Assembly (NCBI GenBank): GCA_032173965.1
Contig: JAVUNC010000004.1
Span: 63,176,501-63,240,500 of the forward strand
Direction: 5' to 3'
Length of the DNA: 64,000 bases
Source of the DNA: Sitta carolinensis
Taxonomy: Eukaryota > Chordata > Aves > Passeriformes > Sittidae
Below the pieces are notes generated by a model. It saw only the letters and a program-made list of their open reading frames with translations, was not told the origin of the DNA and did not search any database. Made by a program: the position numbers and the translations under genes. Within the stretch, counting starts at the first letter, position 1. Every line of letters begins with the position of its first letter. Shown piece after piece: positions 13,230 through 26,000 of the stretch.

Positions 13230-13700
13230 CAGTGACTACGGGGGGAGCAGCGGGACGGGGAGGCAGCGCAGAGCCGAGACTGCGTGTTGCAGGCGCAGCT
13301 CTGGATCCTTAATAAAGTGGGGGCCAGAGCGTGAAAATAAAAAAAAAAAAGGGGGGCGGTGGGGGGAGATGGGGGACGGATGGGAGCGGTGGGAAAGCAG
13401 AGCATCCTGATTAGCACGAAAATGCAACGCTCATTTGCAACTGGAAGGAGGCCGGGGCTTCCCGGCCCCGCGGCTCCGGGGAGGTGCGGCCGAGGGGGCG
13501 TGGGCAGCGAAGGTGCCCGCGGCTCCTGCGGCTCCGCCGGCACTGCCGGCTGCGGGCATGGGCAGCGCCGCCAGCACCTGCCAGCTGCCGGCTCTGCGGA
13601 GCGGCCAAACTTGGAGAGAGGAGGAAAGGAGGAGAGCAAGAGCGGAGTAACTGCTGTGGACAGCCAGAAAGCCTTTTTCGCCCTGCGCGAAGGAGAGTAA
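13230..13700 (+). promoter_or_regulatory. CpG-rich, promoter-like segment upstream of alternative exon 1
   Basis: CpG dinucleotides are frequent here, especially 13430-13620, against an AT-rich, CpG-poor background. The segment sits 300-770 bp upstream of the exon-1 ATG. It contains a G-quadruplex-prone run (13351-13393) and a purine-rich AGGAGAGAG-like stretch. A TATATAT-TTAAA box-like sequence lies downstream at 13829-13844. Together this fits an internal promoter for the short NHSL1 isoform. Start sites cannot be read from sequence alone. Confidence 0.55.
13351..13393 (+). promoter_or_regulatory. G-quadruplex-prone G-tract cluster
   Basis: Runs of 6, 6, 5, 3 and 3 guanines with short spacers occur directly after a 14-base A-tract (about 13337-13350). 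This satisfies the common four-G-tract quadruplex pattern on the + strand. It lies at the upstream edge of the CpG-rich promoter-like segment. Confidence 0.55.
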
Positions 13701-13961
13701 CAGCTGGGGTGCTTTTTTTTCCTCCTGTTTTACTTGTCGGAAGTGGCTGGTTTCAGTCCACAGGGTTACATGCGAGGAGGAGAAATTCAGGCTAAAGACT
13801 TGTAAATTGTTTCGTCTATCAGAAAGATCTATATATATTTAAACTGATTTCAGAAAAAAAAAAAAAAAAGGCGCAGGGAGAAACGTGAAGAAGAGAAGTT
13901 TGGTGTGCAGAGTTTGAACAGGTTCAGTCTGGCAGTCACCTTTCTGCAGCTCCTCCTTTCT

Positions 13962-14000
13962 ATGGGATTTCACCTCCAGGATCGCAGTTCAGCACCTTGA
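13962..14000 (+). other. upstream ORF in the 5' leader of the short NHSL1 isoform
   Basis: An ATG at 13962 opens 12 codons and ends in TGA at 13998-14000, two bases before the main ATG at 14003 and in a different frame. If the transcription start lies upstream of 13962, ribosomes would have to leaky-scan or reinitiate to make the main protein. It is short and not expected to encode a functional peptide. Confidence 0.5.
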
Positions 14001-14002
14001 AA

Positions 14003-14060
14003 ATGGTGGTTTTCATCAACACAAAGCTTAAATCTCTCATGAAACTTTTCAAGAGAAAGT
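14003..14060 (+). CDS. NHSL1: NHSL1 alternative first coding exon (19 codons + 1 nt)
   Basis: The ATG at 14003 has a strong context (A at -3, G at +4) and opens [19 protein letters not shown], followed by the donor GTAAGT at 14061. One nucleotide (T) carries over and, with CT from exon 2, makes Ser, giving KRK-S-VSNLDEE. This short, basic, hydrophobic N-terminus resembles the alternative N-terminus I recall for NHSL1 isoforms that skip the WAVE-homology exon. Its Lys/Arg residues alternate with Val, Ile, Leu and Phe, so an amphipathic helix is possible. The exon lies just downstream of a CpG-rich segment, which fits use of an internal promoter. The 5' UTR boundary cannot be fixed from sequence. 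Confidence 0.82.
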
Positions 14061-17000
14061 GTAAGTATGGCTCTGCGTGCTCACTGTCCTTTCAGGAGGC
14101 AGCCCAGTCCTGAAGGAAAGTGCAGGTCCCTTGGGCTTCTCTTCTGCTTCCTGCAGCCCCTTTTTAAGCTTATCTCCCTCTTTCAATCGTTTATCATTGT
14201 GGAGTGTGTGGAGGTAGCCTTGTGGGGGCCTTGAGGACCTCTGCTTTGGGACTCTGTGGCTTTGGAAGTGCTTTGTCACGGTGATTTTGAAGGAGACAAA
14301 GTTCTCGGTGTGAAATGGGCAACTCGATGACAAGGCAGGGTGTGCCGGTGTGTCGTGGTGCCCTTATGGTTTGTTGGACGTCTCTTTCTGCTTATGCAGC
14401 CTGTATCGCTGAGGTATCTACATAAAGTTTGTTCTGAGCCAAGGTTTGTTTTTAAAGATGTTCTGGTTTCAGAGTGGCTTTTAAAATTACGTTGATCTTC
14501 CTTTAAGTCATGAAGGACAGACATAACTCACTAGAGAGAGTAGTTAGCAAATGTGCCCACCACTTCTCTTGACTAGTTTTGATGACCATTATTGCTCTGA
14601 TGAGCAGTAAACCTTAGTTTTGGTGTGGCAGGACTGCAGACAGACAGTGGGCTTGGCGGCAGGTGTTCCCCTTCTCCTCTTCCTCCTGCAGCCTTACCCC
14701 ATTCCCCATCCAGCGGTTCAGCCAGAGAACAGCGTGGGTGCCTTTCATTGACTTGGAGTGTCACATTTTCTGTTAGGTGGGGTGGTTGATGCTGTAACCA
14801 GGTAGGTGATGTCTTCTCCATTCTTTCTGATTTAGGTTTGACTGCTGGTTAGCAAGAACGGGAAGAGTGGGCACGGGCTGAATGGGTATCTGCCTTGTTG
14901 CAACCAGTGTGTCTTGGGAGAGGGGGTGGGATGTACAACCAAGACACAGACATGAGGACACCAGTTGAAAGTCTTTAAAAACCTTTTTTGAGGTCTGAAA
15001 CTAGTCTAAGATACATGAGGGGAGGCAGATAAGAACCTCCTCCTCTACCTCAAGTCCTTTTAGAAAAGAACAGACATTGAGCATTAGGCTGTAGCTGTGT
15101 TTTGAAGTGAGAGGCATAGCTTATTTTCCTTACAAATACCAGTTGTTTCCATCTGAAATGATCCCAGCAGATGCACAGTAGTGTTAAGGAAAAGGGTAAT
15201 TTTTCAGGTGACTGGAGGCCGTTGCATCGTTTTTGCTTCTCAGTTTTACAAACCTCTGCTACCACAAGGGCATCAGACTAACGAGAGAGTGATGCCACAG
15301 GCAGTGCAGAGCAGAGGCAGAAAGGGAAGATGCAGGGCTACCAGCATGGCAGGTGCTTGGAAGGCAGCACATCTTGTAGTGGCTTTTTCTGCTTTGGAGA
15401 GCTGAAAAGCAAGGATGTGCAGCATGCTGGCTGAAGGCCAAGGGGTGCCTGTGGGATCATAAAATATGACCCCCAACTGTCCTTTTTCTGTTTACAGCAG
15501 GGTAGAGGGATAAGGCTGTTCAACTGCACAAGTTTTTATTGATGATAAACTTGGAACAAAAGGCAGTGGCGGTCTCTTGGGAAGCACAAATGATAAACAA
15601 ATCTTGGCAACATGTGCTTTGGTTGTTTCATTGCTAGACTGTCTGAACTTGAACAAGGTCTGTGTTTTTTTTCACATTTGTGTTGACTGCAAAGAGGTGG
15701 CCAGAGATAGTCCTCTTCAGTGCTGTTGTGCTCTGAGCAGTATTTGTCCACGGAGTTGCTTTTGTTTATATCTGCTTTCCACTCATGACAAAAGAAAGTA
15801 GCTAATTTATTTGCTTCATTGGAATCTTGTTTCTGGTGTGAGGAAGCAGGAGGTCAGACAAGGTTGTTTCCCAATACAAATGAACCTGTTGTCATCTCTC
15901 ATGAAGGCTGTCATATTCCCAGGGGCACCTTTGAGCCAAGCTATTCTGCACTGCACAGCACCTGCCATGATCAGGGAAAGGAAAACTGATTCCTTTGTGA
16001 AGAGTGGGAGCTAGAGGAGACAGAAAGAGTTTCCAGTTTAGAGTAAATAAAACAGCACGTATTAAAAAAGGAGGAGCAAAAGGTGTTTCTTACAGAAAAT
16101 AATTTTGGAGTAGAAATGAAAGGAAGGTTTTTTTAGCTGTCATGGAAATGAGGTTCTAAGGAGTATTTTGATGGGTCTACAGTGGCAAACAATGCTTCTT
16201 TCATTTTTAGATGGCGCATGGCAAGATGACACGTGGGATTTTGTGATAGAGCTGTCTGCAATAACATCTAATTTTCTTGTTCTTGCATCTCTCTGCAGCT
16301 GTTTCCAACCTAGATGAAGAGAGTAGATGGACTGTGCACTACACTGCTCCATGGCACCAGCAGGAAAACGTCTTCCTACCCTCCTCCAGACCACCTTGTG
16401 TGGAGGACCTGCACAGACAAGCCAAGCTGAACCTCAAGTCAGTGCTGAGAGGTAAGACACTGCTAGTGACACAGACGTGACCTAAAACAACAGTACTTTC
16501 TGCCAGTCTTTGCAAACATATCCAAATTGCAGGCTTTGGAAGAAGTTTACTTGGTTTTCTGTATCACATGTAGAACATTAAGAGGATTTTCTCACTCAAA
16601 TGAAAGGACTGGGGAAAATTGCTGTGCTATGAAGAGGTGAGTGAATGTGTTATCTGACAGAACACTCTAAAATAGAAAAGTGTCTCTTGGCCATTTCCAT
16701 TTAGTCTTTGGAGTGTTTCCAAAATGGTACCTTCAATTTCAGTAAGTCCTGAATTAGACATCAGAGGCGTTTCATTTAGTGATTTCCTCAGTTGTTGTAT
16801 AGTGTCATTTCCAGGGTTACGGCTGCTTGTGAGAGCTGGAAAAGGTGCTGAGGGCAGAAAAGGGAAATGGGGAACAGGGCATTCACAAGGACTCTTCCAG
16901 TAATAAAAGTGCTTTCTTGCAGAAGTGTTCAGCTTATTTTTAAGGTCCAATTTTTACCAATAAAACCTTCAATGGGGCTGTACCCAGCCCCAGTCTGTCC

Positions 17001-20000
17001 TGGGAGGCATTGTGTTGTGTCACTGCAGCCATGAGAACAAAGACATGCAGCCAGCAAGGAGGCCTGCAGAATGTCTGTCCCCAGGCCAGACATAAAGTTT
17101 AAAATAACAGTATAATGTTTGTGTTCTGGAAACGGTTAACCTAGATTTTTCTTTACACTGGCTGTTTAACAAAGGGGGTTGCCCTGCAAAGAGCCAACTT
17201 GTTCAAGTCTCTTTTTGTTTCAGCAGGAGCTGCAGGTACTTGATACCTTGCAAAGTTAACCTGATTTAAAAGAATACTGTATTTTTTATTTGATTACAAT
17301 GACATGTCTGCTTTTTTGAATTGAAGAGAGCTTGATTTTGTATGTCTGAATAGAGAAGTGTTTGACTGCCATATTTAGTTCTCTTGCCATTTCCCCAGTT
17401 AATTTCCCTGTCTCTTACTAGGTGCTTTTGTTATCATTTAATAGGGAAGTCTTGACAGCCAGTGTTATTGTCTCCTGCATGGCTCAGCAGATAGCTCGTG
17501 TGCCCTTTATCCTTATTACTGGATTAATACCTTTGTGCAGTTCCTCAGCCTTGAAATACTGGTTGTTCTCTTGCAGGCACACTTAACAGTCCTTTACAAA
17601 ATAAAAATATATGCCTGCTTTAGATTAAAAAGAATACTGATTATTGCAAGCTTTTTGTGAACATTAACCACTCATTCTAATATTTTTTCCTGTTCTCCGT
17701 GTTGGACTGTTATAAAATAACCAAACTGCAGAGACAGGCTGAAATGCACTGATTTTCTTGAGTTTTATCAGGAATGTATCTATTGCAGTTTCACGTTCTG
17801 TTTAAACAAATTTGTATCTAATATATTTGTGTGAAACCAAGCTGCTTCCCCCTCTTACACACCTGAAGTTGTTTTTGTCTGGCGGGATTTTTCTCTGGAG
17901 GTGCAGCTCATTATAAAAAAGAAGCTATTCATTAGCACTACAATTTGCTAGTTGGCTATTTGTGTTAAATGAACTGGCTTGTGTACATGAAGTAGGACTG
18001 CTGGGTGATGAAGTGAGTTTCAGTTTCATGCTTTCAGGGTGGTAACTGAGAGGAGAAACTGCAATGACACCTTCACCAGACCTCATTCTGCTGACTTAGT
18101 GAACACATCTCTGTTATTTATTTATTTACTTAGTCGTTTAACCTCAAGCTCTTTCTTTGAGCCAGGTTTTGTTTTTTTTTTCTCCAATGTGCAGCTTTAA
18201 AATAACTCCTTGGTGTTGCCTGGAACTGTCCTGAGAAGCTACAGCATGAGATGTATTAAGAGAGGCACTGACTAAAGTTTTGTCAGTTTTACTGTGCTGC
18301 TGCTTCAACCAGCAGTGTGAAATCAGGAAGGCACTGGTGCTTGGCGATTTGAGTTAAAAGTTCTGTATCCAGAGCAGAGTTTCACTCAGTGTAATAGCAC
18401 TGTCAGAATTGTGACATAATTTTGACATAACTGCTGAACTGCTTTTCCACCTGTTTCTTTAAAAAAAAAGTAAGTTTTCTAAAGCTTCTTAATAGTTAGG
18501 AAGGAAATATGTGACCATAACACAGAAGAACTTGAAGTAGTTTTATGAGAAGCACCATTGGGCTAGCATGGGGACTTCAGTTCTGCATGTCTTGGCCTCA
18601 TGATAAAGCTTGAAGTTTGCCATCCTTTTGGTGTTTCACATTCTTTGGTTGAGGTAAACTGTGGAGCAGTAGGACAGCTGTATGTGACCCAACATGCTGT
18701 ATGGGTGGTGGGGAAGAATAACACTGGGTGACAAAATGCACTGTATTGTGTGCAGAAAGTGGGGTGAATCACTGTTGTCTCCAAAAAATGGCGACAACAA
18801 AAGGAAGCTGGAAGGAAGTAGAACTAAAGCAAATAAAACTTTTGCTTTATGCTAAGTCAGAAATGAAGCAGTAGACATGTACAGCAGTGGAGAAATATGA
18901 GGGCAAAGATATTCAAATGCCCCCCATAAATTTTTGGGGCTATGAAATAATATAAGGTTTTTAAGAATAGGTCAGACGAGCACTAATCAAAAATCATTTG
19001 TGTATATTTAGTCCTGTCTTTAGAGGAGGCTGGGAAGGAAGAAGGAACCTCTGGTGGTCATTTTGAACCTGATAATGAGGTCTTGAGGACTAAGTTAGCA
19101 GCTACTGTTCATACCATAGCAAAAGACATGTTTTGGTTTTCCAGTCCTGTTCTTGTTCTCATTATGAGAGCTGATGTTGGTACATAGCAGCTGTAGCAGC
19201 TTGTTTGAAGACAATTAATTTGTTTCCACACACGTGGCTCCCCTGTGAATGGAAAAGGAAGAATAGAACTTAGGTAGAAATATATAATTCACCTGTAGAG
19301 CACATTTAAACTACCTCTTAAAATATCAAATGTATAAAATATTTCAAAATAATTCAAGCAAAGTATTTTTATCAAGGTATCTTCACCCATCTAATAGTAA
19401 CGAGATGGAATACTGGCTAGGTTTTAAGACAGTGCAAGAGCAAACTGCCTGTTCTGGTATGATTTTAGCAGCAAATTCTTTACAGTGTGGGTCTAATAAA
19501 AAAAATCTAGTGAAATAAATAAGAAACCGTCTTTTATTTAGAATAAACATTTAAGTACCACTTAAGAAGAAGAAGCTAGTATTGCTACTTCTAAACTGGT
19601 TTAAGAATAAAAAGTTTGAGATATTAAAATAAATAGTAAATAGATAAAATAAATCATATCTAATGTGTCTTGAGAGAAAGAAGTACACTGTATGCTGGTC
19701 TCTGCATAGTTTTTCAGGAAGGAATGTTGTGTTTGGAGGAGGAAAAGATCTTCATTAATTTTTGTGCAGTCAATTATTTTACTTGGTATATTATATATTG
19801 TTATGTCCCCTGCTTATCAGCACTGTGGAAATGAATGCAGTATGTGATAGTAGGTGTTGCATAGGGAGATATTTTAAGTTTTTACCTATGAACTAGGCTT
19901 TTATCCTTTTGAAATTAAGGGGAAATATTGTGCTTTTCCTTTATGAAGCTACTTTCAAGTATAAATGGCAAGATCTTGCCTTCAAATGCATTCATAACGG

Positions 20001-23000
20001 AGGTAAAGCTGTTTATCCTTTAGGCATACGGGTGCTCTGCTGCCCTCTGAAGTTTTAAAAGGCAGTATTGTATAGTACTCTGAATTAGAAAATGAAGCAC
20101 CTGGAACCTGGAAAGTTTGTGATGCATAATCTGTCTGTTCTGGAGAACTGAAGTTGCTTTATGTAACCTATATTAAAATTTAAAGTTACTGACTAAAACC
20201 AGTGTCTTGATATATTAAACCCTGTGTTACTTCATTTTAAATGGAAGATCTCAGTGGCTTAATAAGATGTCTAGAGAAGAAGAGTCATTTCAGCTGCACT
20301 TCACAATCATGGTACCATTGCAATTTGATTTAAATGTTTAGAAAATGATGTCGTTCTTGGGTTGTGGTGGTAGATACAGTATTTCTTCTTAGTGTTTTGT
20401 TTGCATTGGATCAAGCAGACCCTTGCTTTCTTTGGGGAAGGAGCCAGGACCTGCTGAAGCAGATGGAGTGACACGTGCCATGCAGGATGCATGTTTTCTT
20501 ACCCTCAGGGCCCAGCTGCTCTGGCTGGCCTTTCCTGAAAGCCTCTTCTATATGGCCTCTTCCTAATGTTTTCATGGTCACTTCATGAGAGGTGTTTCCC
20601 AAAATACAGAAGTTCAGATAAAACAGCATTAACCACTGAGGAGTCTTAACGTGACTCTGTGCTTCGTGTCACTGTTGTGTCCTAGGATGTCATGAAAACA
20701 GGAGATGAAGACAACAGATGGGAAGGAAGATCAGAGGCTCTGCATGGGGCCAGGATCCTCAAATCAATTCTGTTCCCTTGCTGTGTGCTCTGCTCCAAGG
20801 CTGAAGGACTGCTAGACCTGGCTAGTCTCAAGTGGCTAATGTCTGCTGAGTGTCTGGACTAGCACTGAGAGTCTGGGCAGTAGCAGAGCTGTGAGTTTGA
20901 TGTTGTTCAGAGTAGCATTGTTTCTTAAGGCAGGCTGTGGTCTCTGCTGAAGGGCACATATTGCCATGTTTCCTTCAGTGTTCTTGGTCCATAAGGCCAA
21001 GAGGTTCAGTGGGTGTTCAACAAGAGTCCAGAGAGGAGCACTGTAAAACAGCTCCCATCCCTGACGTGGTGCCCTGGCAGACCTGGCTCGTTGCATGGTC
21101 CTGTTTGAAGAGCCTGTGTCTGAGGAAGTCTCTGAAGTACGGTGGTCTTCAGCTGGGAGCACAGATGGAACAGCTGTAGTACATAGCAGTCACACAAATA
21201 TTTGGCAATAAAAGTAAATGGAGACTAATCCTCATTTTGTGAAGTGTGTTAGACTCTAAAATTGACAACCAATAAGGCATGAAGCATGAAGATGGGGAGG
21301 AGACACAGCGCTGTTGTAAGTGTTGCTCTGCTTAACTGCTTGGGGTGTATGTGTGCCTGTTTACCTTCTGAACAGGTTTGCAACATGACCTGTGTGTTAC
21401 AGGTGGAGGTCCAATATCCTAAAAGGAAAGCCTGAAGTTTAATTTGGAATGCATTTGCCTCAGATAATCTTGCAAGCTATGATGAAGTGAAGGAAGAGAA
21501 AAAAGAATTATTACCATGTACCTGAACTCTTTCTACTTTTTTGGAACTATTCTAAATTCTCCCTCAAATGTGGATATATGTCAGTTGCAGTGATGGGAAC
21601 CAGAGTATAGTGGAATTTCCAAGAGACACTTGTTTTCCAGTTCCTGCAATTAGCAATGTAGAGCACTTCTGATTTTTTTTTTTTTTTTTTTTAATAGCGG
21701 GGGGAGTGCAGTTTCCACCATTGTGTGTTGTCATTTTTTCATGAGCTGGGAGACTACGGGCATAAAGGGCAGGGATGGAATAAGTATATTAATGTTAAAG
21801 GTCAAACAGCCAGACTGAAATGATAGCAGGCTGTTAGGAGAGATCCAGCTCCTGAAGAGTGTTGTGGACACTCTCTGCACTTGCTGAAGTTGCAGGTGAG
21901 GGGCAGTGTCTTGTCACACACTGCTGGTCTCTGCCCAGACTGGTTGTCCTTTCCAGCAGCTAACGAGGATAGGTGCTGAGGAAGGTGCTGCTGTAAGTAG
22001 AGGGAACACTCCACACGCTGACTTTCATACCCCTTTTCAGTCTATAACTGCTGAAACTTACTGCACAGCTGCCTGTACCTTGTGCCCTCCTCCCCCCAGG
22101 GTAATTGTGTTGATTCAAGCTACATACATAATATAGGGCTCGTTGTTCCAATGTCTGCGATGATTCATTTATTATCTCATCTTCAGAAGAGCTGGATTTG
22201 GCTGACTCTAGCTTCTGTTTAGCTTTGTTGGCCAAATTCAAGGAATGTATTTAAGCAGCAGTGATTGAAACACTTGATTTGTTTTCCAGAAGACATCTGG
22301 TTAGCATTGTCAAATAAAACAGGATTTAAGTAGTTAGTCATAAAGCCTCTATTATGTCTTGCCACAAGACCCTCCAGACAGGTATGTGTTTAGCCTTTGT
22401 TTTCTCAGTGCATCTGCCAGATCACTGTTCAGATGAGCAATATTAGGGTCAGACCTACTAGTCGATAATCCTGCTGAGAAGATTATGGACTTTAAATAAT
22501 CTTATGTTTCATTTAAGAGCTGCAAAATAGTGGGAAACCACTTCATACTGACAATAGCTCTAGTTCAGGTTCAGAGAGATGTCAAGATGTGAACTTTCTA
22601 CCAACTGGAAACATTAATGAAGTAAAAGACCATTAAAGGCTAGGAATAGACCATATGTTCCTGAAAGGCCTTGGAGCTATAAAATAAAAATAGAGAAATC
22701 AACTTATTTTTCAGTATATTGGTTTCAATTGTCAGGTTACTATCAGAGCTTCTGCTCATGTATCCTGCTTTTTTTATTGTTACTGAATTAATTCACCGTA
22801 CATCTGTTGATGGTTTTGGCCAAGTTCCATACTCCAGCTGCTCTTTTCTAATAAGGAATTTCAAAAAGCAAATACTCAAATGAAGCAAAGGAGAATTTGA
22901 CCAAGAGGCTACACTGCACGAGTTTGAAAGCTGGTCTTGTGCTACAAAATTTAGCTTCTTGGAAGCATCTAGGTTGCTTGTTTTAAGGTTTAGTCTCTAT

Positions 23001-26000
23001 ACCGCAGTGCTGAGTGTAAAAACATAAAGAGTGGTTATATGTAGATTGATTGCATTATACACATGAGCAGTGAAAGCAATTCCAGTGAAATGGTTTAAAG
23101 ATAAAATTTGTTTCAAAATAATACTTTTTTTTTTCTTTAAACTAGATGAATGTGTTTTTTTAAGAAGCTATACCTGAAGGATTATTGAATGAATTTCAGA
23201 TCTGTCCCTTTAGTAGAAAGAATAAATTGAAACTGTTAACTCTCTGTAGCATTGTTATTGTAAGTGCTAGGTAAAGCAACTTCCATCACAAGGAATGTTG
23301 AACTTTCAGTTGATTTCCTTTTTGCTTTTCTTCCTCCTTACTCTCTTAGATTTAGGATATTATGTTGGCAGCATTTGAGATAGCTTTACCTTTAAAATGT
23401 CCTAGGAGAAAAAACAATGAAAAATCCCTTTGTAATTTTTACATTAGCTGTGTTCAGTTGTCTAAGAAACAACAAATATCCATAAAAAATGCTAGAGAAA
23501 AAGCAGGAAGTGTTATTTTAATGCAAGCATCAAAGATAGAAAGCAAATACACTTGTTACACTTCAGACATCTTGTCACTACTAAATGCAGTCGTAAAAAG
23601 CACTTGCAGAAAATTAACTTGAGACAAACAGTGATAATTATTTTGAGCACTCCCTAGTGACAGCTTGTTAACAAATATAATTTGTCATGGCTGTTGCATT
23701 TTGGTGCCAGTAGAAAGGTTTTCTGTATCACTAAATCATGCAGATCACCTGGGGAATTAAAGGTTGGTAAATGTATTTGTTTTTTCAACACTCCAAGAAA
23801 AGAAGGGAATGATCAGCGTGTTTGCATTTACTTGACCCTGTCAATGGTATTTTGACCTTTAAGAGTTCGTTTAATTTGGATACTTCTTAAACACTTGCAT
23901 CTGATGTAGACCCTTACAAATAAATCTGTGCATTTGCTCTCCTTTCATGTCGCACCTCCGTGCCCCATCCTTGTGCTGCTGTGTCTGTGCAGCTGAGCCC
24001 TGAAGCTGCTAGGGAGGGTGGGCTTCCCAGCCTGCCTGGCCCCCAGTCACCATGGCAGGACATGCTTCCCAACGTTTGTATGTGGGGGGGGAAATAGACC
24101 TCAGGTAAATACATTTGTTCACTTTCAGTAAGACTTCTTTGAAGTATGCAGCATACTTCCCTGTCACAGTCCAGCAGCCCTGCGTTAGGATTACCTTTAT
24201 CCCCTTGGAGCCCAAGACATCTTTGTTCCTGGATAAGTCTGGACAGCAGCATCTGTCCTTAAAAGCTACCTGTGTGGCTGGGCATGGCCACTTATTCATG
24301 AGAGAGAAAATTCAAAATAGTCTTTAAAAATGTCTGATGGACCTTTTGAGTACTTACTTATCAAGTAAGACAGCTTTGAAGCAAACAACTAAGTTTTGCT
24401 GGTAGTGGGGGTTTTTTGGTGTTTTTTGTTTGTTTGTTTGTGTTGGTTTGGGGTTTTTTTGTTTTTTTTGGGTTTTTTGGGTTTTTTTGCTACTTTGCTA
24501 CTTGCCACTTTAAATGGTGTTTGTGGAAGAAATCTGTTAAACCCATGTTCACTGTCTCTGTGCTTGTCTTGGGCTTTTCTGTATGTACCGATAAAAGATG
24601 CAGAAACATCAGTATACAACTGCATTTTGGGGCAAGGGATGGGAATAATGAGGAAGTTGGCTGGATTGACAAAGGCTGGTACTAGTCAAAGTGCCTAGAT
24701 TGAGCTGTTGAGCAGAAGTTTTTTCAGCTGGGTGGCAACAGTACTCCATCTGTTGAAATCCCTGACCCGTTTAAAGGGGAGAATGAACAAAATGGTGCAC
24801 TGAGTGTATATCAAAGCTGAAGTTCATGAACTTTCTTTGCAGTCAGCATTGGTTACAGTTCAGTTGTTACACAAGTGCATCATTGCTGTGGCTTTACAAC
24901 ATATTTTAAAGCTTTGATATAGAAGCAGTCTCTGTGATAGTCAAGTTCTGCAGATGATATGGGGATTTATATGTTTAAAGAAAATGGGACATGATCCAAG
25001 CTGAGTGAATTTTTGGGAGGAATGTAAAGTGGTAGAGGCAAGCTGTCTGCTGCATATTTAGGTCCAGGGACAAAAATAGGTACTGTGTTGGAGTTAAATT
25101 GAGCTGCTTTTTTTTGAAGTCATATTTAACTGTGATACTTGTGAGAAACAAGATTTCCTTTGTAGAGCTGAGCTTTTATATAGCCTGTCTCGTCTACACT
25201 CAGAGAGCTGTGCATTCTTAACCCCAGTTTACAAATGAGAGAACCATAAAGGGGCACAGAGTGAAAGGTAGTAATTTCAGTTAGATTTACTAACCAAAGA
25301 AACCTTTGAACTAGGGTGTCTGTTTTAATTATAGTCCCAGGCATAATCACTCTCAACAAGCTCTTTATCTTGAAAAGTTACCTCCCTGAAATTCCCCAGT
25401 TAACTGCACAGTCAAGTGTTACTTTGGTTTTATCCGTGTCTTACCACAGTGCTGTGAGCAAGCAGAGATGCAGCCATACCCCTTGAAGGGGTCTTGGTTT
25501 AATGCTCAGAGTGTGTTTTGGTTCTTGGCACCAGACCATAGGACAGTCCCAGGCAAAGCACAACTCTGGCTGTTACAGGTGACAACCTTTTCCTTAGTGT
25601 TCCAAGTACACTGTTAGGAAGCTGGAGATTTAGCCTGTGCTCACCTCATCTGTAAAGAACTTAAATTTGTATCTAAATGAAAAATGCTTTTAACTTGCAA
25701 AAGCCCGTATCTATAGAAGCAAAGATGTTGATATCCCTGGTTGGTTCTCTTGCCCCTCCTGAGAAGGGCCTGCAGCATTGGACCCAGTGCTGGCCATTAC
25801 TGGGGGGGTGATGATGAGAGTTAAGGCATCTCAAGTTCTTCCTTAGCTGGAATTACCCTGACACTTTTCTGTGTGTTCATATGCTGCAGGCAGTGTTTAA
25901 GTACCAGTTTCGACTCTCAATTTGGGAGGCACATACATATGTGAAATTTAGATCATGCCCTATCTGTCTGCAGGATGTAAGTCCTTGGCTGGATCTAACC

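Noticed and set aside
13190..13639. 149-codon minus-strand frame and overlapping plus-strand frames in the CpG-rich segment
   Set aside because: GC-rich sequence keeps several frames open at once. The translations are low-complexity Ala/Pro/Arg with no family match.
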